Source: Streptomyces sp. NBC_00414 (GTDB lineage Bacteria; Actinomycetota; Actinomycetes; Streptomycetales; Streptomycetaceae). From it: a stretch of DNA of 64,000 nucleotides. The stretch covers positions 4,464,001 through 4,528,000 of the forward strand of contig NZ_CP107935.1 of the NCBI RefSeq assembly GCF_036038375.1, written 5' to 3'. A program made the position numbers and the translations under genes. Under the pieces are notes generated by a model. The model was not told the DNA's origin, made no database searches, and saw only the letters and a list, made by a program, of their open reading frames with translations. How positions within the stretch are numbered: the first letter of the stretch is position 1; each line of letters begins with the position of its first letter. Positions 34,020 through 41,562 of the stretch are shown one piece after another.

Positions 34020-34664
34020 TCAGGCTCGTCGTAGGTCCTCCATGGTCGCGGCCGCGCCGGGCAGTTCGGAGCGGGCGGGTGCCCGTAGTCCGTCCAGGAA
34101 CAGCTGCAGGTGGCGGTGTACGAAGCGGTCCATGTTCGGGCATGCGGTGCCCGGCAGGGGCCGGGTGAGCTGGGTGAGGGCGACCATGAGGTCCCCGACG
34201 GCGACGTCGGAGCGGAGCTGGCCCGCCAGGCGGGCGCGTTCCATGAGCGTCTCGATCAGCTCCTCGACCCGAACGCGCGAGGCGACCAGGTCGGGGTGGT
34301 TCGCGTCGAAGGTCGCGGAGAGCATCGGGCACAGGGCGCCGATCCGCTCGTCGGCCGACGCGTGGACGAACCGTGAGAGTGCCTCGAAGGCGTCGCCCGT
34401 CTCGGCGAGCATCTGCTCGACCTGCTCCGAGACGCGGTCCATGACCGAGCAGACGACCTCACGCTGGAGGGCCGCCCGGTCCGGGAAGTTGCGGTACAGC
34501 GTGGCGTTGCCGATACCCGCCCGTCGGGCGATCTCGTCGAGCGGCACCTCGGCACCGAACTCGACGAACATCTCTCGTGCGGCGGCGACGATCCGCTCCC
34601 GGTTGCGCAGAGCATCGGCCCGCGGGCGGGGCACCTTGCGCTGGGCGACGGTTGCGGTCTCCAC
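34020..34664 (-). CDS. TetR family regulator
   Basis: The 214-residue protein has an N-terminal TetR HTH (RERIVAAAREMFVEFGAEV ... LDEIARRAGIGNATLYRNF, about residues 22-68) and an all-helical ligand domain with the C-terminal TetR_C-type segment (LCPMLSATFDANHPDL). It is upstream of, and in the same direction as, the DHA2 exporter, the usual repressor-exporter arrangement. Two operator-like sites lie upstream of its own start. Confidence 0.9.
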   Translation of the reverse strand: METATVAQRKVPRPRADALRNRERIVAAAREMFVEFGAEVPLDEIARRAGIGNATLYRNFPDRAALQREVVCSVMDRVSEQVEQMLAETGDAFEALSRFVHASADERIGALCPMLSATFDANHPDLVASRVRVEELIETLMERARLAGQLRSDVAVGDLMVALTQLTRPLPGTACPNMDRFVHRHLQLFLDGLRAPARSELPGAAATMEDLRRA

Positions 34665-34768
34665 GGCGTACTCCTTCGAAGTTCTCTCGGTGGATCTGGT
34701 GGATGTTCCGGTGGATCTCTTGCAGCTCTTCTGGTGGTTCTCTCGGTGATTCGTGCCGCCCGCTCGAT

Positions 34769-34827
34769 CCGGGGAACGTCTCCCCGTTTCATGCGGACAC
34801 AGGTCTAAACGGGGAGAGGGTCCCCGG
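34769..34827. promoter_or_regulatory. paired TetR operator candidates
   Basis: Two 21-base sites face each other: 34769-34789 and 34807-34827. Each is GGGGA-N5-TCCCC, and the second is the reverse complement of the first apart from three central bases. Outer CC and GTTT/AAAC are also conserved. They lie 105-163 bases upstream of the tetR start, on the side away from the exporter. Confidence 0.75.
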
Positions 34828-35016
34828 TTATTTCCCGATCCTGAAGAGATTCACTGTGACCTGGGTCACACATGATCCCGGGGTTGTCCACGCCCCGGTT
34901 TCGGCCGCCTCCCACGATCGGTCTCCTCCAGCGCGCGCCCACGCATTCGGCGGCACAGGGTGATCGGACAGGGTGCAGCCAGAAACGGCCGGCTGCCTGG
35001 AGCGAAAGGCTTCTGC

Positions 35017-36309
35017 ATGCAGCCGACCAGCCGTCGGATACGCCCGCGCCGCCGCACCGCAGCCCTCTTCTCGGTCACCGCCCTCACCCTGGCGGTCAGC
35101 ACGTCCGCCGGGTCCGGACATCCGACGGCCGGCTCGACCTCGGCGGCGGGCCCGGTGGCACCGGCGGCCGGGACCTCCCCGCTCGGCCCCTGCCTGATCA
35201 GCGGCGCGAGTGGCGTGCAGATGTCGGAAGGCATCCCCACCCCCACCGGATACGCCCGCTCCACCGGCGCCGTCCGCGCCCTGAACCTGATGGTCGACTT
35301 CTCCGACGCGCCCGGGCAGGGCAAGGCGCTCGACCGCTTCGGCGAGTTCTTCCCGCAGACCACCGACTGGTTCCGCACCAGTTCGTACGGCCGCCTCGAC
35401 TACCGCCCGCAGGCACCGATAGGTGACTGGCTGCGGATGCCCAAGCCCTTCAAGGAGTACGGGATAGAACGCGGCGCCCCCTTCGATCCCGGCTACCGCG
35501 AGCTGGTCCAGGACATCGTGAGCACCGCGGACCCGAAGGTGAACTTCCAGGACTACGACCTGCTGAACGTCCTGATCACCCCGAACGCCGGCCCCTCCGC
35601 CCTGGACACGGTCCTGTCCGTCACCTTCGCCGGCAACACCGAGGCACCGGTCGCGGACGGGGTGCCCGTCGCCAACGCGTCCTTCGTCTACAGCCGCCAG
35701 GACGACGGGTCCGGCACGTACGCCGAGACCGGCTACCGCGTACTCCCCCATGAGAACGGCCATGTCTTCGGACTGCCCGACCTCTACACCCAGGACGGCG
35801 GCGGCGCGGTCGGGCACTGGGACATCATGAGCGAGGACTGGGGGGCCGACAACGACCTGCTGGGCTGGCACAAGTGGAAGCTCGGCTGGCTCGACGACTC
35901 CCAGGTCGGCTGCGTGGCCTCACCCGGCACGACCGAGCACGTGCTGACCCCGCTGGCCGAGCCCGGCACCGGCGGCAAACTGGTCTTCATACCACTCGAC
36001 TCGAAGACGGGGTACGCGGTCGAACTGCGCACCCAGGCGGGCAACGACGAGTCGGTCTGCAAGGCGGGCGTGCTGGTCTACAAGGTGAACGCGGACGTCG
36101 ACACCGGCCACGGCCCGATCTCGGTGGTCGACTCCACGAAGGACAGCGGCGGCTGCACCCGCAGCCCGAACGTCCACGCCGAACTCTCCGACGCCCCCTT
36201 CTCCCCCGGCCAGTACTTCAAGGACCTCCGGGCCGGCATCCGCATCACGATCGCGGGCACCGACCCCAAGGGCAACCACCGCGTGTACGTGACCCGCGGC
36301 CCCCTCTAG
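35017..36309 (+). CDS. secreted M6-family metalloprotease
   Basis: The 430-residue protein has a twin-Arg/Lys-rich N-terminus and a hydrophobic signal segment (about residues 15-35), then an M6-like catalytic domain. The zinc site HENGH lies at residues 245-249, followed by GLPDLYTQDGG and the WDIMSEDWG Met-turn. Family relatives include immune inhibitor A. The C-terminal part is beta-rich. ATG 35017 has GAAAGG upstream; the open extension upstream lacks a signal peptide. It is probably exported and degrades extracellular protein. Confidence 0.9.
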   Translation: MQPTSRRIRPRRRTAALFSVTALTLAVSTSAGSGHPTAGSTSAAGPVAPAAGTSPLGPCLISGASGVQMSEGIPTPTGYARSTGAVRALNLMVDFSDAPGQGKALDRFGEFFPQTTDWFRTSSYGRLDYRPQAPIGDWLRMPKPFKEYGIERGAPFDPGYRELVQDIVSTADPKVNFQDYDLLNVLITPNAGPSALDTVLSVTFAGNTEAPVADGVPVANASFVYSRQDDGSGTYAETGYRVLPHENGHVFGLPDLYTQDGGGAVGHWDIMSEDWGADNDLLGWHKWKLGWLDDSQVGCVASPGTTEHVLTPLAEPGTGGKLVFIPLDSKTGYAVELRTQAGNDESVCKAGVLVYKVNADVDTGHGPISVVDSTKDSGGCTRSPNVHAELSDAPFSPGQYFKDLRAGIRITIAGTDPKGNHRVYVTRGPL

Positions 36310-36318
36310 GGACGCGGG

Positions 36319-36450
36319 GCTCTCAAGGGGCGCGGGGAACGGCGCAATCCCTTGCCCTCAAGGAACGCACGGAACAGCGCGACCAGCCCCGGCTTCCAGG
36401 GGCGCGGGGAACGGCGCAATCCCTTGCCTTCAGGGGGCGCGGGGAACGCG
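36319..36450 (+). repeat. three copies of the intergenic repeat (GGGGCGCGGGGAACGGCGCA variant)
   Basis: GGGGCGCGGGGAACGGCGCA followed by ATCCCTTGCC occurs at about 36328 and 36400, and GGGGCGCGGGGAACGCGCGA at about 36437. They fill most of the gap between the metalloprotease and the IclR gene. This CGGCGCAATCCCTTGCC variant also occurs around the IS at 26 kb. Confidence 0.75.
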
Positions 36451-36499
36451 CGACCGACCCGCACCGGGCCGCGGCCGAGTACGCCCCTTCCACCCCGTT

Positions 36500-36526
36500 C
36501 ATTACCGTGTCCCGGACACCGTAATG
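36500..36526 (+). promoter_or_regulatory. 27-bp near-perfect palindrome, probable IclR operator
   Basis: CATTACCGTGTCC and GGACACCGTAATG are arranged around a central base, with mismatches only at two symmetric positions. It lies 9 bases before the start of the double IclR gene and overlaps its ribosome binding site (GGGGAG). Autoregulation is inferred. Confidence 0.68.
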
Positions 36527-36534
36527 GGGAGCCC

Positions 36535-38199
36535 ATGCCACCGACCCACCTCACACCCACCCAGCCCGACGCAGTCGAACCCGCAGAGGCCGTGGCCCCG
36601 CTGATGCGCGGCATCACCGTGCTGCACCGCCTCACCGAGGCAGGCGGCACGCGGAGCCTCAGCGGCCTGGAGAAGGCCACCGGCCTCGCCAGATCAACGG
36701 TGGACCGCATCGCGGCGACCCTCGCCCGGATGGGATACCTGCGCCTGGACGGCCGGGACGCCGTACTCGCGCCACGGCTGATGGAGCTCGGCAACGCCTA
36801 CCTGGCCGCCCTGCGGCTCCCCCGCCTGCTGGACTCGCGGGCCGACGCGCTCGCGGACGAGCTGGACGAGTCGGTCTCCCTCGCGGTCGCCGACCGGGAC
36901 GGCATCCGCTTCATCCACCAGGCCACCCGCCGCCGCGCGATGTCCCTGAGCTTCCGCATCGGCGACCTGCTGCCGGCCGAACGGACCGCGCCCGGCCCGC
37001 TGTTCGCCACCGAGTGGACGACCGAGGACTGGGCGCGCTGGCGGGCCCGGCGGGCCGCGGACCCGCGGGACCACGGGTTCCCCGCGGTGCCCCCGCGTGA
37101 ACGCCCCGCCCGGGACGAGGAGTTCGAGCAGCGGACGCACGAGGCCGGCACCCGGGGCTGGGCCCTCGACGACCAGTTGATCGAGCCGGGCCTCGTCGCC
37201 GTCTCGGTGCCCGTACGGGATCCCGGCGGGGCCGTCGCCTGTGTGGTGAGCGTGGTCAGCCACACCAGCCGCCACAGCGCGCACTCCCTGCGGGAGACCG
37301 TGCTGCCCCGGCTGCGGGCGACCGTACGCGCCATGGAACGGGATCTGCGCGAGGCGCCCGCCCGGCCGCCCGCCGCCCCCGCCGGGCTGGCCACCTGGAC
37401 CGGCGCCTCGAAACAGGAGCTGGGCCGGGAGTTCATCGAGTCGCTGGCCCGCGGGCTGACCGTGATCACGGCGTTCGGGGAGGGCCGGGCCGAACTGACG
37501 CTCACCGAGGTGGCGCAGGCGACGGGTCTCGCACGGGCCACGGCCCGGCGGGCACTGATCACGCTGGAACACCTGGGCCATGTCACGGCGCACGGCCGGA
37601 CCTTCCGCCTCACGCCCCGCGTCCTGGCCCTCGGCTTCCCGCCGTTGTCCCGTACGTCGCTGCCCCAGATCGCGGCCCCGCACCTCGCCGACCTCGCGGA
37701 GCGGCTGCACGACTCGGCGTCCCTCGCGGTGCTGGCGGGCGACGAGATCCAGTACACGGCCCGGGTCGCCACCAGCCGCATCATGAGCGTCAACATCACG
37801 GTCGGCACACGGCTGCCCGCGTACGCGACCTCGCTGGGGCGGGTGATGATGGCCGACCTCTCCCCGGCCGCGCGGGGGCCGTTCCTGACGGACCTGCACG
37901 CGCTGACTCCGCGCACGGTCACGGACCCGGAAGCCCTCGCGGCCACTCTGGACCGGGTGCGGGAAGCCGGATACGCCCTGGTGGACGGGGAGTTGGAGGA
38001 GGGGCTGCGGTCGATCGCGGCGCCTGTGCGGGATCGTACGGGGGTTGTCGTGGCGGCCGTGAACGTGGCGATGCACAGTTCGCGGCGGACGGTCGAGCAG
38101 TGCGTGGCGGAGGTGCTGCCGGAACTGTCCGCGACGGCCGGGCTGATCGAGGCGGACCTCCGCGTAGCGGGCCGCTTCACCCGCGTCCCCACCGCCTAG
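36535..38199 (+). CDS. tandem (double-module) IclR family regulator
   Basis: The 554-residue protein has two complete IclR modules in one chain. Module 1: HTH at about residues 22-80 (LEKATGLARSTVDRIAATLARMGYL) and an effector domain to about 270. Module 2: HTH at about 300-360 (TEVAQATGLARATARRALITLEHLGHV) and an effector domain to the end. IclR proteins are usually 250-280 residues, so this is about double length. The same architecture is seen in some PcaR/PobR-like actinobacterial proteins. The target is not evident; a palindrome sits at its own start. Confidence 0.88.
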   Translation: MPPTHLTPTQPDAVEPAEAVAPLMRGITVLHRLTEAGGTRSLSGLEKATGLARSTVDRIAATLARMGYLRLDGRDAVLAPRLMELGNAYLAALRLPRLLDSRADALADELDESVSLAVADRDGIRFIHQATRRRAMSLSFRIGDLLPAERTAPGPLFATEWTTEDWARWRARRAADPRDHGFPAVPPRERPARDEEFEQRTHEAGTRGWALDDQLIEPGLVAVSVPVRDPGGAVACVVSVVSHTSRHSAHSLRETVLPRLRATVRAMERDLREAPARPPAAPAGLATWTGASKQELGREFIESLARGLTVITAFGEGRAELTLTEVAQATGLARATARRALITLEHLGHVTAHGRTFRLTPRVLALGFPPLSRTSLPQIAAPHLADLAERLHDSASLAVLAGDEIQYTARVATSRIMSVNITVGTRLPAYATSLGRVMMADLSPAARGPFLTDLHALTPRTVTDPEALAATLDRVREAGYALVDGELEEGLRSIAAPVRDRTGVVVAAVNVAMHSSRRTVEQCVAEVLPELSATAGLIEADLRVAGRFTRVPTA

Positions 38200-38247
38200 C
38201 CGCGGGGCGGGCGGGGGTGCGGCCACCAGGCGGGCCGGCGAGGGCTG

Positions 38248-38300
38248 ATTGCGCAGTTCCCCGCGCCCCGCCTTTTGGGGGGCGCGGGGAACTGCGCAAT
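38248..38300. terminator. perfect 22-bp hairpin made of two facing intergenic repeats
   Basis: Arms 38248-38269 and 38279-38300 are exact reverse complements with a 9-base loop. Each arm is one copy of the GGGGCGCGGGGAACTGCGCAAT repeat. It lies between convergent genes ending at 38199 and 38330 and probably terminates both. Confidence 0.82.
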
Positions 38301-38329
38301 CTTTTAGAGGCGCCGGTAGAGGCGCCGGC

Positions 38330-39034
38330 TCACGCGCTCTGCCGAGACGCGACCCGGTGCAGCGGCACAACCGCTTGCGCCTCCGCCCCCGCCACACCCT
38401 CCCGCCGCCGCCCCGAAGCCACCAGTTCCTTCAGCGCCGGCTCCGCCGCGAGCCGCGGCAACAGCAGCGCCCAGAAGCGCGTCAGCATGGACTGCGAGAG
38501 CCACTGCGCGTTACGACTGCCCAGCGCCCCGAACCCCACGGTCGCAGCAACCACCGCATGCGCGGCATCCTGCGGCGCGACGTCCCGCGCCAACGCCCCC
38601 TCCTTCGCCGCCTGGACCAGCAGACTCTCGACCCAGGCCTGCCACCGCCGCCGAAGATCCGCGCCGGGCGCCACCGGCACGGGACTCTCGCTCAGATCGA
38701 ACCCGGCCCGCAGGATCACGTCGTGCCGCAGCCCCCGCAGCAGGGCGTGGGTCGTGTCGACCAGCACCTGCAGGGCCCCGCCGCTCCCGGCGGCCTGCCC
38801 CCGCGCGGCGCCCTCGGCGGTGATCTGCCGCAGCCGCTGCGCCGCCGCCTCCCACACCGCCGCGGTCAGCGCCGCCTTGCTGGCGAAGTGGAAGTGCAGG
38901 GCGCCGTTGCTGACTCCGGCCCGGGTGCTGATCGTCGACAAGGACACGACGTCGAAGCCGTCCTTGCTGAAGAGCTCGGCCGCCGACTCGATCAACGCGT
39001 TGCGCGTACGCACCGCTCGCTCCTGCTGGGCCAT
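38330..39034 (-). CDS. TetR-family pseudo gamma-butyrolactone receptor (AvaR2-like)
   Basis: The 234-residue protein starts MAQQERAVRTRNALIESAAE and has the HTH ...LSTISTRAGVSNGALHFHFASKAAL (about residues 30-55) typical of the ScbR2/JadR2/AvaR2 group. The C-terminal region has RRRWQAWVESLLVQAAKEG. Pseudo-receptors usually bind antibiotics or their intermediates instead of the butyrolactone. ATG 39034 has GGAG 8 bases upstream. It lies downstream of the P450 gene, and an ARE-like site overlaps the end of that gene. Distinguishing AvaR2 from other pseudo-receptors needs a phylogeny. Confidence 0.85.
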   Translation of the reverse strand: MAQQERAVRTRNALIESAAELFSKDGFDVVSLSTISTRAGVSNGALHFHFASKAALTAAVWEAAAQRLRQITAEGAARGQAAGSGGALQVLVDTTHALLRGLRHDVILRAGFDLSESPVPVAPGADLRRRWQAWVESLLVQAAKEGALARDVAPQDAAHAVVAATVGFGALGSRNAQWLSQSMLTRFWALLLPRLAAEPALKELVASGRRREGVAGAEAQAVVPLHRVASRQSA

Positions 39035-39084
39035 CTGAACGCTCCGTTGTTGCGAGGGCATGCCGGAAGGGCAGAAACACGATA

Positions 39085-39106
39085 ACAAACCGCACGCGCG
39101 GTTTCT
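39085..39106 (-). promoter_or_regulatory. ARE-like operator upstream of the AvaR2-like gene
   Basis: AAACCG and CGGTTT (39087-39092 and 39099-39104) form an inverted repeat with a 6-base spacer, within a longer match to the autoregulatory element consensus. It overlaps the stop codon of the P450 gene and lies 51-72 bases before the regulator start. Confidence 0.68.
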
Positions 39107-40385
39107 ATAGTCCCTGCAACAGGACGGGCAGGGAGCCGTAGCCGTTGACGATGAAGGACTCCACGGGCTCGATCCCGTCCGCCGGTACCGCGAGCGACAG
39201 TCGGGGGAAGCGTTCGAAGAGCCCGGCCACCGCCACCCGCGCCTCGATCCGTGCGAGCGGCGCCCCCAGGCACCGGTGCACCCCGTGCCCGAAGGCCAGG
39301 TCCTCACGTCGGCCCGGCCGCAGCACATCGAAGACGGCGACATCGTCCCCGTACGCCTCGGGGTCTCCGGAGGCCGCGGCGAAGGAGACGAGGATGGGAT
39401 CCCCCTTGCGGATCACCACCCCGCCGGAACCGCTCCCGGCCTGGCCCGGCGCCCCTTCGGCCGGCTCGTCCTCCCCCAGTGTGATGTCGTCCACCGCGAA
39501 CCGCATCGGCGAGTACGCCGCCGGACTGTGCGCCCGCAGCGTCTCGTCCACCACGTCCGCCCAGGTCGCCCGCCCCGCGCGTACGTGGGCCAGCTGGTCG
39601 GGGTGCGAGAGCAGTGCCCCGACGGCGTTGGTGATGAGGGTGCAGGTCGTCTCCTGGCCCGCGGCGATCATGAGGTAGAGGGTGCCGAGGAGTTCCTCCT
39701 CGCTGAGCCCGCCGTCCTGGTCGCGGGCCTCGATCAGCGCGGACGTCAGATCGCCGCCGGGGTCTGCCCGCTTCTGGGCGACCAGCCGGGCCAGCATGCC
39801 GAAGACCTCGACCTGCGCGGCGGCCATCTCCACGGCGGGCACCGCCGTGCCGAACACCAACTCCAGCGCGGTGCACAGGGGTTCGCGCGCCTCCTCCGCC
39901 ACCCCGAACAGTTCGCAGATCACCCGCATCGGCAGCAGTTTCGCGAACTCGGTCCGCAGATCGATCCGTTCACCGGCCGGGTGGGCGGCCAGCTCGTCCA
40001 GCAGCCCCGCCGTGAGCTCCTCGATCCGCGGCCGCAGGGCCTCGCTCCGGCGTGCGGTGAACGCGCCCGCGACCAGCCGCCGCAGCCGGGCGTGGTGCTC
40101 TCCGTAGGCGAACAGCATGTTCTCGTTGGCGACCCACGGGTACAGCGGCCAGTCGGCGTCTATCCGCCCGTCGACGAAGGCGGGCCAGTGCTGCCGCGCG
40201 TCCTTGGACACCCTCGGGTCGAGCAGGAGCTGCTTGACGTACTTCTGCCGCACGACCGCCCAGGCGGCCACCTTGCCCGGCAGTTCCACCGCGGCCACCG
40301 GCCCTCGTGAGCGCAGCTTCCCGGCCTCCGAGGCAAGATCGCGTCCCGTCACGTCCAACGCGTACGGGCAAGCGGGCATGTCCAT
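39105..40385 (-). CDS. cytochrome P450, Cyp17 (avenolide-type) candidate
   Basis: The 426-residue bacterial class I P450 has I-helix AAGQETT, the K-helix ETLR-type segment and the haem loop FGHGVHRCLGAP with Cys372 as iron ligand. A Gly/Ser-rich insertion (EGAPGQAGSGSGG) lies before the K'-region. It is between the receptor and pseudo-receptor genes, as cyp17 is in the avenolide locus of S. avermitilis, where it hydroxylates the alkyl side chain. ATG 40385 has GGAG 8 bases upstream. Function is by family plus context. No ferredoxin gene adjoins it. Confidence 0.85.
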   Translation of the reverse strand: MDMPACPYALDVTGRDLASEAGKLRSRGPVAAVELPGKVAAWAVVRQKYVKQLLLDPRVSKDARQHWPAFVDGRIDADWPLYPWVANENMLFAYGEHHARLRRLVAGAFTARRSEALRPRIEELTAGLLDELAAHPAGERIDLRTEFAKLLPMRVICELFGVAEEAREPLCTALELVFGTAVPAVEMAAAQVEVFGMLARLVAQKRADPGGDLTSALIEARDQDGGLSEEELLGTLYLMIAAGQETTCTLITNAVGALLSHPDQLAHVRAGRATWADVVDETLRAHSPAAYSPMRFAVDDITLGEDEPAEGAPGQAGSGSGGVVIRKGDPILVSFAAASGDPEAYGDDVAVFDVLRPGRREDLAFGHGVHRCLGAPLARIEARVAVAGLFERFPRLSLAVPADGIEPVESFIVNGYGSLPVLLQGL

Positions 40386-40415
40386 CCGTGCACTCCGTTC
40401 GGTAGGTCGTTCGCC

Positions 40416-40439
40416 CGCCCCGCCGACGCGGGCGGGGCG
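40416..40439 (-). terminator. hairpin between the receptor and P450 genes
   Basis: CGCCCCGCC (40416-40424) and GGCGGGGCG (40431-40439) pair with a 6-base loop immediately after the receptor stop codon. It may terminate or attenuate read-through into the P450 gene. Confidence 0.65.
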
Positions 40440-40441
40440 TC

Positions 40442-41260
40442 TCACTGGGCGGCGGTCACGACCTCCGCCGACGACTCGGCCCGCGAGGGCTTCCCGCTCT
40501 TCCCCTCGACCCCGGCACCGGCACCGGCACCGACTTCCGTCCCGCCATCGCCATCACCATCACTGTCGCTGTCGTTCTCGCTCTCGTCCGTGGCCTCCGC
40601 CTCGCGCAGGCGCATGGCCTCCGCGTACACGCGGGCCGCGCGCTCCACGGAGAAGTCAAGGCGTACGAGAATTCCGGGCACCGCGATCGACGGCATCAGA
40701 TGCCGGTAGAGGTCGGCCACCCGCTCGGCCAGGTCCGCGCGGCCGGTCATGATCCGCGACAGCACCTGGACGCCGGTGAAGGCGCCGACGAACAGCTTGG
40801 CCAGCGAGTCCACATCGGCGTGCGGCAGGACCTCACCCTTGGCCTTGGCCTCCCGGAACAGCGCGTGGGTGTGGTCCTGCCAGGCCTGCATGGGCACCCG
40901 GCGGTTGAGATGGTCCTTGGGCGAGCCCTGGTCGACGGTCAGCCGCACGCTGCCCTGGACGATCGGGTCCCCGGTGTCCTGCTTGAGCAGATAGGCGAGC
41001 AGCAGCGCCTCGTCCAGCGACTGCTGGAGTTTCAGCTCCTGTTCGGGCACGCGGGGCAGCGCGTCGACCTGCCCCGCGAGGACGGCCTGGGCGAGCTCCT
41101 CCTTGGACGTGAAGTGGAAGTAGAGGGCGCCCTTGGTCATGCCCGACTTCTTGAGGACGTCCGAGATGGTCGCCGCCTCGTATCCGACCTCGTCGAAGAC
41201 CTGGGCCGCGGCGACGAGAATCGCCCGTCGCGTCCGAATGGCTCGCTCTTGCCGCGCCAC
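40442..41260 (-). CDS. gamma-butyrolactone/butenolide receptor (AvaR1/ArpA-like TetR)
   Basis: The 272-residue protein has the receptor-type N-terminus ARQERAIRTRRAILVAAAQVFDEVGY and HTH ISDVLKKSGMTKGALYFHFTSKEELA. The ligand domain has LTVDQGSPKDHLNRRVPMQAW, where the conserved Trp of genuine receptors sits. The C-terminal tail is long and charged (Ser/Asp/Glu/Gly-rich, from about residue 220). GTG 41260 has GGAGG 8 bases upstream; the longer open frame runs into the promoter region. It should repress the divergent oxidase and itself until the butenolide signal binds. ARE-like sites lie in the shared intergenic region. Confidence 0.88.
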   Translation of the reverse strand: MARQERAIRTRRAILVAAAQVFDEVGYEAATISDVLKKSGMTKGALYFHFTSKEELAQAVLAGQVDALPRVPEQELKLQQSLDEALLLAYLLKQDTGDPIVQGSVRLTVDQGSPKDHLNRRVPMQAWQDHTHALFREAKAKGEVLPHADVDSLAKLFVGAFTGVQVLSRIMTGRADLAERVADLYRHLMPSIAVPGILVRLDFSVERAARVYAEAMRLREAEATDESENDSDSDGDGDGGTEVGAGAGAGVEGKSGKPSRAESSAEVVTAAQ

Positions 41261-41341
41261 GGGGAACCTCCGTACCATCCCGCTCACCGGGAAAAAGAGA
41301 CCATGAGGTCTGTACCGTAGGCCCTCGACCTCGCGGCTTAG

Positions 41342-41366
41342 AATAAAACCAGCCGAACGGTTTCTC
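41342..41366 (-). promoter_or_regulatory. ARE-like operator in the receptor promoter
   Basis: AAAACC...CGGTTT (41345-41350 and 41358-41363) lies within a 24-base match to the ARE consensus, about 9 of 11 informative positions in the left part. It is about 80-105 bases upstream of the receptor start, the position expected for autoregulation. Confidence 0.68.
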
Positions 41367-41486
41367 AAGGATTTGTTCGACCCGGACTCGTCGCACCGCG
41401 CTGAACTGTGGCAATGTCTCGATGTCGCCTTCAGCGCCCTCCCCGGCTCTCCGAGTGTGCCTCGCGCGCCTCCCCAAGCGCCCTTG

Positions 41487-41512
41487 AAAACAAAACCGGT
41501 TGGTACGTATCT
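41487..41512 (+). promoter_or_regulatory. ARE-like operator in the oxidase promoter
   Basis: Read on the minus strand the site is AGATACGTACC-AAC-CGGTTTTGTTT, matching the ARE consensus ANAWACNWACY-NNN-CGGTTTKTTT at all but one informative position after the spacer. It lies 50-76 bases upstream of the acyl-CoA oxidase start. It is the best of the three ARE matches in this locus. Confidence 0.78.
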
Positions 41513-41562
41513 TTGTGGGGCAGTGGTTCGCATCCGACCGATCCCACAGCCTGGGGAGTTCG

